Shown here: piece after piece, positions 7,894 through 15,534 of the stretch
Layout: every line of letters starts with the position of its first letter
Numbering within the stretch: position 1 is the stretch's first letter
Assembly (NCBI RefSeq): GCF_036067295.1
Contig: NZ_CP107954.1
Coordinates: 1,426,001-1,490,000 of the forward strand
Origin: Kribbella sp. NBC_00382
Lineage (GTDB): Bacteria > Actinomycetota > Actinomycetes > Propionibacteriales > Kribbellaceae
Direction: 5' to 3'
DNA length: 64,000 bases
Notes under the pieces: generated by a model
The model's database searches: none
What the model was told of the DNA's origin: nothing
The model's input: only the letters and a program-made list of their open reading frames with translations
Position numbers and translations under genes: made by a program

Positions 7894-9564
7894 TCAGTTC
7901 TGCGAGTTGGCGACCAGCGTGAGGTTGCTGGTGCCGTTCTCCTTGTCGTACTCCGCGAGCAGCCGCGCGGCGTCCGGCTCGGACGAGGCGATCGCGGAGG
8001 CGAGGGTCGCCGCGGTGCGCGGACGGTCCTCGGGCCAGTCGGACAGCAACGCCCAGGCGCGCATCCGCTTCTTCTCCAGGTCGCCACCGGCACCGTTGGA
8101 CTTCGGCCGCGGTGCCGCCGGACGGGACGAAGTCGTCCGGGCCGTCACCTCGCGAGCGATGACGGCCGGCTCCTCGATCTTGACCGGCTCGGCGACGACG
8201 GGCTGGGTGACGACGGGCTGGCTGACGACCGGCTCGGACGGAGCCTGCTCGACGACCGACGCGGCCGGCTTCGGCGTTCCGTTGCGGACAACGGTCTTCT
8301 TCTTCGGCGCCGCGGCGGCCGGCTTGGCTGCAGCAGGCTTCGGCTGGGTAGCTGAAGAGGCCGGCTTGGCAGCGGCCCTCGGCTGAGCGGGACGCTGGTC
8401 GACAGCAGGCGGCGCCTCGTCGACCGGGTGCTCGGCGAACGGAGACTCCGGCCGCGGCTTGGCCACGACCGGCTGCTGCGCCGCTGCGACTGCCGCCGCC
8501 TCGGCCGCGGCTGCCTCCTCGACCACCTCGGCCTCGTCGGCTTCCTCGGTACTACGGTCGTAGGGCAGGTAGTCGACCGCCATCAACTCGCCGGTCATCG
8601 CCTCGCCCCACTGCTCGTCATCGCGCAGCGGTACTCCGCCGGTCGGCCGGACCTGCTGGGCCGGCAACTGCTGAACGGGGATCTGCTGCACGGGTGGCGG
8701 CGTCGTGCCCTCGACGACCCACACCGCTGCGCGCAGATCGCCACGCTCCTCGGGTGTCGGCTCCGGCTCGGGTGGCGGCGGCGGGGAGATCGCGAGCGTC
8801 AGCTTGTTGGTGATGACCTCGTAGTTGATCCGCTCCTCGAGCATCCCGGCCAGCCGGTCCGCGTCGTAGGTCGTCTCGGCGATCTTCGCGAGGCGCTCGT
8901 CCTGGTGCTCGGAACGGATGTACTCGGCAACGGTCCCGGCGATGGCGTCGCGCCGGGCGTTGTTGCGCCGCTGGACCCGGGCGGCCCGCAGACTCTCGTA
9001 CAGGCCGAGGCCGTGCTCGAGTGCGATCGAGCGCGCGGCCCAGGTGACCTTGGGCTCGCGGGCCCACTGGACCACGCCGTAGACGGGTCCAGTGGTGGCC
9101 ATCTGGCCGGCCTTGCGCAACGCGTCGCGACGACGCGCCGAGCTGTGGATCAGCCAGAGCACGTAGGCGAACGCGGACAGGCCGCCGAAGCCGAAGGCCA
9201 GGAAGCGCTCCTCCGGCCGCCAGTGCCCGACGACGTTGAAGACGAGTGCGACGATCGCGGCGAACAGCGACATCGCCCGGTAGGCGTAGGCCTGCTCACC
9301 CTTGCGCCGGCGCAGGTCGGCAAGGGCGGCGGTGGCGACACCACCGAGCTCGATGACCGCGACGGCCGGGGTGACCAGGGCGATCTTGAGGAACGGCGAG
9401 AAGCCCTCGTCCGGCCACGGGATGTGCGTGACACCGGCCCAGACCTGACCCACGAGGGCGGCGGTGGCGGCGGTGGCGTAGAAGGCGTAGGCGACTTTGT
9501 CAGCACCTGTGAGGGGTACGTTGGCGAGCTCGCCAGTACTGGTGCTGGTGGTGTTCTCCTGCAA
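7894..9564 (-). CDS. Four-helix membrane protein with long Ala/Pro-rich tail (DUF2637/Spd-like)
   Basis: 556 residues from a TTG start at 9564 with CAGGAGA 9 nt upstream. No ATG or GTG fits the same frame better. Residues about 22-150 hold four hydrophobic helices (for example VAYAFYATAATAALVGQVWA, LVTPAVAVIELGGVATAALA, FAAIVALVFNVVGHW, FGGLSAFAYVLWLIHSSARR), followed by a charged helical region. A low-complexity linker rich in Ala, Pro and Val (about 270-500) follows, then a C-terminal helical segment (ALLSDWPEDRPRTAATLASA) that may be a winged-helix remnant. The layout resembles DUF2637/Spd-type proteins of actinobacterial conjugative elements, but no other transfer gene lies nearby. Function unknown. 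Confidence 0.8.
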   Translation of the reverse strand: MQENTTSTSTGELANVPLTGADKVAYAFYATAATAALVGQVWAGVTHIPWPDEGFSPFLKIALVTPAVAVIELGGVATAALADLRRRKGEQAYAYRAMSLFAAIVALVFNVVGHWRPEERFLAFGFGGLSAFAYVLWLIHSSARRRDALRKAGQMATTGPVYGVVQWAREPKVTWAARSIALEHGLGLYESLRAARVQRRNNARRDAIAGTVAEYIRSEHQDERLAKIAETTYDADRLAGMLEERINYEVITNKLTLAISPPPPPEPEPTPEERGDLRAAVWVVEGTTPPPVQQIPVQQLPAQQVRPTGGVPLRDDEQWGEAMTGELMAVDYLPYDRSTEEADEAEVVEEAAAAEAAAVAAAQQPVVAKPRPESPFAEHPVDEAPPAVDQRPAQPRAAAKPASSATQPKPAAAKPAAAAPKKKTVVRNGTPKPAASVVEQAPSEPVVSQPVVTQPVVAEPVKIEEPAVIAREVTARTTSSRPAAPRPKSNGAGGDLEKKRMRAWALLSDWPEDRPRTAATLASAIASSEPDAARLLAEYDKENGTSNLTLVANSQN

Positions 9565-9865
9565 GACGTGGTCTCCTGACCGGTTTGGGCTCTCCGGCAG
9601 TTCGTCGGTGGTGGTGACAGCGATGCCATCCAGGTGGCTGGATGAGGCTACCGGTTCCCGGGCCTTTCAGGGGAGGCGATACCGGAAACGATTCTCTACC
9701 GCTACCCCTACCTGCCCATCAAGCGATCACTTCACACCTGCTAGTGAGCGAAATCCAACTGATCGAGTTCGTTCGAAAACCGGGACGCCACACTGGCCGC
9801 GGCCGCAGGCTCTCACCCAAGCCGGTGTCCTCGCGATACCGATCCCCCTGGTTAAGGAGCCGCCC

Positions 9866-10123
9866 ATGCGCGTCACCGCAGCACTCACCACCGCCGGTCT
9901 GGCCACCCTCGGTCTGCTCGCCCTCGCTCCGGCAGCGTCGGCGCAGGCCGTGCCGACGGCGGGCACCAGCGTCTCGGTCGTGGCCGGCTGGCAGGCGATC
10001 GCGAAGTACCCGAACTATCGCCGGTGCGTGGACGCCGGACAGCAGTACGTCCGCGAAGGATTCAACGCCTGGGACTGCCGTCCGGACGGTCCCTCCGGCG
10101 AGTACTGGCTGTTCGTGCGCTGA
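9866..10123 (+). CDS. Small secreted protein with two cysteines
   Basis: 85 residues from the ATG at 9866, with AAGGAG at 9854-9859 as ribosome binding site. A Sec signal peptide covers about residues 1-27 (AALTTAGLATLGLLALAPAA, then an ASA-Q cleavage site). The mature part of about 58 residues has two Cys (in YRRCVDAGQQY and AWDCRPDG), probably one disulfide, and ends in YWLFVR. Small exported proteins of this look are common in actinomycetes and have no assigned role. A strong terminator hairpin follows at 10132-10167. Confidence 0.85.
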   Translation: MRVTAALTTAGLATLGLLALAPAASAQAVPTAGTSVSVVAGWQAIAKYPNYRRCVDAGQQYVREGFNAWDCRPDGPSGEYWLFVR

Positions 10124-10131
10124 GCAGAGCG

Positions 10132-10167
10132 GGGCTGGGGAACGCCGGGGGCGGCGTTCCCCAGCCC
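10132..10167. terminator. Bidirectional hairpin terminator
   Basis: A perfect 15-bp stem (GGGCTGGGGAACGCC at 10132-10146 with GGCGTTCCCCAGCCC at 10153-10167) and a 6-nt loop lie between the convergent genes ending at 10123 and 10176. There is no T-run, as is usual in high-GC actinomycetes. Confidence 0.8.
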
Positions 10168-10175
10168 TGTCGCGT

Positions 10176-11087
10176 TCAGCTGGTGAGAGCCTTGCCGGCT
10201 TGGGTTGCCAGGAGTGCGGAGCGGGTGTCGTCCGAGGCTTCGTCGGCGACGATGGTGGCGTAGCGGAAGTGCAGGGTCTGGCCGGGGTCGAAGGGGAGTT
10301 CTTCGGAGAAGAAGGGGGCTGGACAGACGGCCGCGAAGTCTTCGGAGCGGACGAACCATTCCGGTGGGTGGTTGGGGTTGTCGGCGGCGTCGACGATGAT
10401 CAGGGTGGAGGCTCGGTCGACGGTGTCGTGTTTGCCGGAGAAGCCCATCCAGGCGGCGCGCTGACCGCGGAGTTCGTCGCCGCCCAGGCCTTGAGGTGCG
10501 AGGACGGTACCGCCGGTGAAGGACCGCGGGCCGCGCCAGAACAGGCCGCCGTAGCCCGCATTGGGCCGGCCCGCCGTCGTGGGGCTGCCGATCTGGACGG
10601 TGTCGCCGGAGACGTTCGTCATCGCCGTCTCGTAGACGAGCACCCAGCCGTCGTCGGCGAGCCGGGTGGTCAGCGTGCGCTGCTCGTCGACGACATGGAC
10701 GCCGTCCTGCCGATGCCACGACAGGTGGTGCGAGAACCGGACGAGCTCGTCCGAGACGTCGAGCGCGTCGATCCGGTCGTGATCCATCGAGCCGTTGTTG
10801 TCCAGCTGCTCATAACCATTCGCTATCGAGAACGTCGGTCCACCCCAGAAGTTCTCGTGCCCGAAGTGCGGCAGCGACCACGTCATGCCCTTGTGCCAGA
10901 CGTGGTCGTGCGGCCGGAAGACGGAGACGAGATCGCCGCCAAGGGTACGGATCGGGTGCAGGTACGGCCGCGGCGACTCCAACTGCGGGTCGGTCGGCCG
11001 GTACACGTAGGTGAACAGCTCGCGATCGGCCGCCGTGACCTGGATGGACCGGCCGACGGCGTGGTTGCAACCGAGGTTCTGCGTCAT
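10176..11087 (-). CDS. PmoA-like protein (DUF6807 family)
   Basis: 303 residues. The pattern PYLHPIRTLGGDLVSVFRPH, then DHVWHKGMTWSLPHFGHENF and a later PNAGYGGLFWRGPRSF, is that of the PmoA/DUF6807 family, whose members sit in sugar-catabolic loci beside Gfo/Idh/MocA oxidoreductases. Conserved His residues in HPIRT and DHVWHKG suggest a metal- or sugar-binding beta-sandwich. The biochemical role is not established. The ATG abuts the TAG stop of the upstream oxidoreductase with no gap, so this is the last gene of a five-gene operon encoding a sugar ABC transporter and this enzyme pair. The name PmoA is misleading: it is not a methane monooxygenase subunit. Confidence 0.85.
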   Translation of the reverse strand: MTQNLGCNHAVGRSIQVTAADRELFTYVYRPTDPQLESPRPYLHPIRTLGGDLVSVFRPHDHVWHKGMTWSLPHFGHENFWGGPTFSIANGYEQLDNNGSMDHDRIDALDVSDELVRFSHHLSWHRQDGVHVVDEQRTLTTRLADDGWVLVYETAMTNVSGDTVQIGSPTTAGRPNAGYGGLFWRGPRSFTGGTVLAPQGLGGDELRGQRAAWMGFSGKHDTVDRASTLIIVDAADNPNHPPEWFVRSEDFAAVCPAPFFSEELPFDPGQTLHFRYATIVADEASDDTRSALLATQAGKALTS

Positions 11088-12206
11088 CTATCGAAGCTCC
11101 GATTCTTCAGTTGGTCTTGCCCAAGGCACCCCGAGCTCGCTGAACAACTCCTGCCGCTCGGCCGCCTGTTCGATCCACTTCTCGATCCCCGGTACTACGG
11201 GATGCCGCTCATCCCCGACGCCTTCCCAGCTCGCGGCGATCGCCCGCGGCGGCGGTGCGGACCGGACAGCGTCGAGCACGCGCATGAACCCGCCCGTCTG
11301 ATCCAGCGGCGCGAGCAACGGCACTCCGGTGCGCCGATGCTCGAGCAGATTCGCCAGCAGGTCAGTTCGCCCGTACTGCGTCGTGGCGCCGCCGATCTCG
11401 AGTTCGTCGCTGGTGTATCCCAGTACTGCTTGGCCTTTCGAGCCGTAGACGGTGACCTTCGGCGGTTCGTCGTCCGCGGCGCAAAGGGTGAGAGCGGCCA
11501 CGATGGTGGTGCCACGCGTCGTCCGGATCCGAACCGTCGAGGTGTCATCGGCCTCGATCTCGTTGGCGTGGAACAGCTCGGCCTCCACCCCGGCGACCTG
11601 ATCGGCACGCGCTGATCCATCGACCAGCAACGCGGCCGCCACCGAATGGGCGAACGCATTCGTCACCACCCCATCCACCACCGGTACGCCGTCCAGCGTC
11701 CGCCGGCCGGCCCATCTCGCGCGTTGCCAGTAAGCCTGTTTGCGGACCCAGAGCCCGGTCGTACCGATCCCCTGAATCTCACCCAAGGTGCCATCGGCAA
11801 CCATTTCGGTGAGCTTCAGCACTGCGCCAGATCCCTGTGCCTGGAAGCCGATCTGGCAACTCCGGCCGGTCTCCTCAAGCACTTGCAGCAGCCGCTCGAA
11901 CTCCACCATCGAAGCGAAAGGCGGCTTCTCCAGCAACACGTCGGCGCCGGCCCGCAATGCCAGCTCAGCCAACGGTGCATGCGTGTGGATCGGAGTGCTG
12001 AGCACGACGACGTCGACCTGCTCAGCAGCCAGCAAAGCCGGCAGGTCCGAGTAGACGCCAATTTCAGAAGATAGTTCTGTAGGCGGGCGCGGATCAGCGA
12101 CTGCCACTAACTGGCAGCCACCGTCCGCGGCGAGCTGGGCGGCTCGGCGTACATGGGAGGCCCCATGGCCGTGGATGCCGACTACCGCCACCCGTGGCAT
12201 TGACAC
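11088..12206 (-). CDS. Gfo/Idh/MocA-family oxidoreductase
   Basis: 372 residues. An N-terminal Rossmann fold (VAVVGIHGHGASHVRRAAQL) binds NAD(P). LLEKPPFASMVEFERLL carries the family's conserved EKP near residue 95, and the C-terminal alpha/beta domain follows. Members oxidise or reduce sugars and inositols. The start can be GTG at 12206, which overlaps the upstream stop codon by one base (TAGTG), or ATG at 12200; the overlap favours coupling. It lies between the transporter's binding protein and the PmoA-like protein, consistent with processing of the imported sugar. Confidence 0.9.
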   Translation of the reverse strand: MSMPRVAVVGIHGHGASHVRRAAQLAADGGCQLVAVADPRPPTELSSEIGVYSDLPALLAAEQVDVVVLSTPIHTHAPLAELALRAGADVLLEKPPFASMVEFERLLQVLEETGRSCQIGFQAQGSGAVLKLTEMVADGTLGEIQGIGTTGLWVRKQAYWQRARWAGRRTLDGVPVVDGVVTNAFAHSVAAALLVDGSARADQVAGVEAELFHANEIEADDTSTVRIRTTRGTTIVAALTLCAADDEPPKVTVYGSKGQAVLGYTSDELEIGGATTQYGRTDLLANLLEHRRTGVPLLAPLDQTGGFMRVLDAVRSAPPPRAIAASWEGVGDERHPVVPGIEKWIEQAAERQELFSELGVPWARPTEESELR

Positions 12207-13510
12207 TATTTGAGTTCTCCGCTGATCTCGTCCAGCATCGCCTTCGCTGCCTTGTCGGCCGGCTGGCGGCCGAACAGCACCTCGGTCGTGTAGCGCTGGA
12301 CGATCTTCTCCGCCTGACCGCCACCGACCGGCGGCGCCGGCGACGGTTCGCCGAGTTCCTTGCCGATGTCCTGGATGAACTTCGCCGAGGTCGCGTCGGC
12401 GGGCTGGAGCTTCGACGCCACCGCGGTCCGGATCTCGGTGTTCGGCGGTACCCCGCGCTCGGCCAGCAGGATGTTGCCGGCGCCGCTCGCGTTGGCCAGG
12501 TAGTTGACGAACTCGGCCGCTTCCTTCTGGTGCTTGGAGCGCGACGAGATCGACCAGAACATGGATCCCTTGTAGTACGAGCCGTTGTCGGCCGCCTTGC
12601 CGTCGCTGCTCGGGATCCGGAGCAGCTTCATCTGCTGGCCGGACGCCTTGTCCATCGCCAGCAACTGGTTGCTCCAGATGAAGCTCATCGCCAGCTTGCC
12701 GGTCGCCATCATCGACTGGTCGAGCGGCGCGTTCAGGTCCTGCGAGACCGCCTCGGCCGACGGCAGCGCCTTCGCGTCGCGCAGCTTCAGGACGTACTGG
12801 AAGAAGGAGTTCGCCTTGTCCTCAGAGACGCCGAGCTTGCCGTCCTTGGTCCACAGCGACTCACCGTTCTGCCGCGCCCACAGGTTCAGCCCTGCCTCGT
12901 TCTGGCCGAGCGTCCCGGTGCCCCAGCCCTTGCCGTTCAGCTTCGAGGAGATCTCCGCGGAGATCCGGGCGTAGTCGTCCCAGGTCCACTTGGTGTCGTC
13001 CGGCAGCGCGACGCCGGCGGCCTTGAAGACGGCCGGGTTCGCGATCACGGCGAACGAGTTGATCCCGGCGTTCAGCCCGTACAGTCCGCCGTCGAACTCG
13101 CCGGCCGCCAAGGTGTCCGGCTCGAACTTGCCGGTGTCGAGGCCGTCGGCCTTCTTCAGGTCGAGCAGCGCGCCGCGATCGGCGTACTCACGCAGGTACT
13201 TCTCGTCCATCTGAATGATGTCCGGCGCGTTGTTGGCCGCGACCGTGGTGGCGAGCTTGTCCCAGTAGCCGGACCACTCGCCGAACTCACCCTTGATGGT
13301 GACGTCCGGATGATCCTTCTGGTACGCGTCGATGGCCTGCTGGGTGAGCTTGGTCCGGGTGTCCGATCCCCACCAGGTGAACCGGAGCGTGGTCTTGCCG
13401 CCTTCGGAGGACGACGACGGGCCACCGGAGTCACCGCCACAGGCACTGGCGGCCAGCAGGACGGTGGCGAGCGCGGCGGCGGCCACGGTCCGTGGGATGT
13501 GCAGCCTCAT
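12206..13510 (-). CDS. Sugar ABC transporter substrate-binding lipoprotein (system 1)
   Basis: 434 residues from the ATG at 13510, which has GAAAGG 8 nt upstream; a GTG three codons earlier is less well placed. The signal peptide ends in the lipobox LAASAC, giving a lipid-anchored cysteine at about residue 24. The mature part is a type 1 carbohydrate-binding protein (LRFTWWGSDTRTKLTQQAID; DIIQMDEKYLREYADRGALLDL; GNILLAERGVPPNTEIR). It delivers a sugar or oligosaccharide to the two permeases encoded just upstream. No ATPase is encoded here, so a shared MsiK-like ATPase probably powers import. Confidence 0.93.
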   Translation of the reverse strand: MRLHIPRTVAAAALATVLLAASACGGDSGGPSSSSEGGKTTLRFTWWGSDTRTKLTQQAIDAYQKDHPDVTIKGEFGEWSGYWDKLATTVAANNAPDIIQMDEKYLREYADRGALLDLKKADGLDTGKFEPDTLAAGEFDGGLYGLNAGINSFAVIANPAVFKAAGVALPDDTKWTWDDYARISAEISSKLNGKGWGTGTLGQNEAGLNLWARQNGESLWTKDGKLGVSEDKANSFFQYVLKLRDAKALPSAEAVSQDLNAPLDQSMMATGKLAMSFIWSNQLLAMDKASGQQMKLLRIPSSDGKAADNGSYYKGSMFWSISSRSKHQKEAAEFVNYLANASGAGNILLAERGVPPNTEIRTAVASKLQPADATSAKFIQDIGKELGEPSPAPPVGGGQAEKIVQRYTTEVLFGRQPADKAAKAMLDEISGELK

Positions 13511-13531
13511 GATGTGCACCTTTCGGAGGGG

Positions 13532-14416
13532 TTACTTGATGCCGGTGGTCGCGATGCCCTTGATCAGGAACCGCTGGCCGAGCAGGAAGGCGAGGAAGAT
13601 CGGGATCAGGGAGACGACCGACATCGCGAACATCGATCCCCAGGACGTGCTCGTGGTGGCGTCGACGAACGAGCGCAGCGCGACCGGGACGGTGTACATC
13701 TTCGGATCGGTCAGGTAGATCAGCTGGCTGAAGAAGTCGTTCCAGGTCCAGATGAAGGTGAAGATCGCCGTGGTCGCCAGGGCCGGCACCATCAGCGGCA
13801 GGATCACCCGGAGGAAGATCCCAGCCCGGCCGCAGCCGTCGATCCGGGCCGCCTCGTCCAGCTCGCGCGGGATGCCGCGGATGAACTGCACCATCAAGAA
13901 GACGAAGAACGCGTCGGTGGCCAGCAGCTTCGGCACGATCAGCGGCAGGAACGTGTTGATCCAGCCGGCCCGCGAGAACAAGATGTACTGCGGCACGATC
14001 ACCACGTGGATCGGCAGCATGATGCTGAGCAGCATGATCGCGAACCAGAGCTTCTTCGCGGTGAACTCCAGCCGGGCGAACGCGTACGCCGCCATCGAGC
14101 AGGACACCAGGTTGCCGACGATCGCGCCGAGCACCACCACGGCCGAGTTCAGCAGGTACCGGGTGAACGGCTCGGTCAGCGCGTTCCAGCCGACCCGGTA
14201 GTTCTCGATCTTCAGGTCCTTCACCAGGATGCCGGGATCGCGGAAGATCTCGTTGCCCGGCCGCAGCGAGCTGACCACCATCCAGATCACCGGATAGAGC
14301 ATCAGCAGGGCCGACCCGGCCAGGACGATGTGGATGACCAGCGGCCGGACCCGCGCCCAGCTCAGGCCGGACTGCCGTCGCGCGGCCACTGACGTTCGGA
14401 GCGTCTCAGTCGTCAT
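13532..14416 (-). CDS. Carbohydrate ABC transporter permease, MalG/UgpE type (system 1)
   Basis: 294 residues with six hydrophobic helices, starting after a cytoplasmic N-terminus at VIHIVLAGSALLMLYPVIWM. The EAA loop ELDEAARIDGCGRAGIFLRV, near residues 185-205, is the docking site for the ATPase. It overlaps the preceding permease gene by 11 nt and is 21 nt ahead of the binding-protein gene, so the three transporter parts are co-translated. Membrane location: cytoplasmic membrane. Confidence 0.93.
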   Translation of the reverse strand: MTTETLRTSVAARRQSGLSWARVRPLVIHIVLAGSALLMLYPVIWMVVSSLRPGNEIFRDPGILVKDLKIENYRVGWNALTEPFTRYLLNSAVVVLGAIVGNLVSCSMAAYAFARLEFTAKKLWFAIMLLSIMLPIHVVIVPQYILFSRAGWINTFLPLIVPKLLATDAFFVFLMVQFIRGIPRELDEAARIDGCGRAGIFLRVILPLMVPALATTAIFTFIWTWNDFFSQLIYLTDPKMYTVPVALRSFVDATTSTSWGSMFAMSVVSLIPIFLAFLLGQRFLIKGIATTGIK

Positions 14417-15329
14417 AGAACACCCAGTACTTCGAGGCGAAGAAGTTGGCCGCGGTGAAGATGCCGATGATGACCAGCAGGAACCACGCCATCGCCGACG
14501 CGTAGCCCATGTCGAAATTGCCGAAGCCGCGGTCGTACAGGTAGAGCGTGAAGAACATCGTCGAGTCCGACGGCCCGCCGCTGCCGCCCGAGACGACGAA
14601 CGCCTGGGTGAACGACTGGAACGCGTGGATGATCTGCAGCACCAGGTTGAAGAAGATGATCGGGGTGAGCAGCGGCAGCGTGATGCTGAAGAACCGGCGC
14701 AGCACCCCGGCTCCGTCGACCGACGCGGCTTCGTAGTACATCGCGGGGATCTGCCGCAGGCCGGCCAGGAAGATCACCATCGGCGAACCGAACGTCCAGA
14801 CGTTCAGCACGATGAGGGTGCCCAGCGCCGTACTCGGATCGGAGATCCAGCCTTTGCCCTCGATGCCGATCACCGACAGCGCCTGGTTGAACAGGCCCTC
14901 GGTGCCGAACACCTGGCGCCACAGGACCGCGATCGCGACACTCGAGCCGAGCAGCGACGGCAGGTAGAAGATCGAACGGTAGAAGGCCATCCCACGGACG
15001 CCGCGATCGAGCACGACGGCGAGCAGCAGGGCGATCGTGAGTTGCAGCGGCACCGAGACGAACACGTAGGTGAAGGTCACCCGCAGCGAGTTGTGCAGCC
15101 GCTCGTCGGACAGCATCCGGGTGAAGTTCTCCAGCCCGATCCACTCCGGCGCCTGGATCAGGTTGTAGTCGGTGAAGGCGAGATAGAGCGAGGCCAGCAT
15201 CGGCCCGATCGTGATCGCGAACAGCCCGAGCAGCCAGGGCGCCAGGAACAGATAGGCCGCGAGATTGTCTTTCTTCTGCCCCGGCGGTTTCTTCCGCCCG
15301 AGCGTGCCCAGCTCACTCAGCGCGCTCAT
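14406..15329 (-). CDS. Carbohydrate ABC transporter permease, MalF/UgpA type (system 1)
   Basis: 307 residues and the first gene of the five-gene minus-strand operon. Six helices, with an early one in LFLAPWLLGLFAITIGPMLA, and the EAA loop MYYEAASVDGAGVLRRFFSI. It pairs with the permease at 13532-14416. The ATG at 15329 has GAGGCGCGAAAG upstream. A LacI-type operator-like site lies at 15361-15376, just upstream in the intergenic region shared with the divergent gene at 15535, so repression by the LacI regulator at 17397 is plausible. Confidence 0.92.
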   Translation of the reverse strand: MSALSELGTLGRKKPPGQKKDNLAAYLFLAPWLLGLFAITIGPMLASLYLAFTDYNLIQAPEWIGLENFTRMLSDERLHNSLRVTFTYVFVSVPLQLTIALLLAVVLDRGVRGMAFYRSIFYLPSLLGSSVAIAVLWRQVFGTEGLFNQALSVIGIEGKGWISDPSTALGTLIVLNVWTFGSPMVIFLAGLRQIPAMYYEAASVDGAGVLRRFFSITLPLLTPIIFFNLVLQIIHAFQSFTQAFVVSGGSGGPSDSTMFFTLYLYDRGFGNFDMGYASAMAWFLLVIIGIFTAANFFASKYWVFYDD

Positions 15330-15360
15330 TCTTTCGCGCCTCCAGTTGCCTCGAGGTCAG

Positions 15361-15376
15361 TGGAAAGCGTTTGCCC
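15361..15376. promoter_or_regulatory. Candidate LacI-type operator 1
   Basis: TGGAAAGCGTTTGCCC resembles LacI/cre-type sites. It matches the reverse complement of 15502-15517 at 12 of 16 positions (shared core GGAAAGCG). It lies 32 nt upstream of the permease start. Also present is a 10-bp palindrome, GAACCGGTTC, at 15400-15409. Confidence 0.5.
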
Positions 15377-15501
15377 AGTCCGCCTGAAGTTAGTTGACCG
15401 AACCGGTTCAGACAAGACCTTTCCGGGATTTACCACGGCCGGTTCCGGACGGCTGCGAAGTCTTGACGACGGCTCGCTGCGCAGGGACAGTACTGGGCAT
15501 T

Positions 15502-15517
15502 TGGGAACCGCTTTCCC
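15502..15517. promoter_or_regulatory. Candidate LacI-type operator 2
   Basis: TGGGAACCGCTTTCCC has near-dyad symmetry (GGGAA-CGCTT-TCCC) and resembles operator 1 in opposite orientation. It sits 18-33 nt upstream of the ATG at 15535 and downstream of a TTGACG at 15463-15468 that could be a -35 box, so a bound repressor would block transcription. Confidence 0.5.
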
Positions 15518-15534
15518 CGCCTGTGGAGGCTCGC

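Noticed and set aside
12194..14392. A 732-codon open frame on the plus strand
   Set aside because: It lies opposite two well-supported ABC transporter genes. The protein is Arg/Asp/Gln-rich with no family features, as expected of an antisense frame in high-GC DNA.
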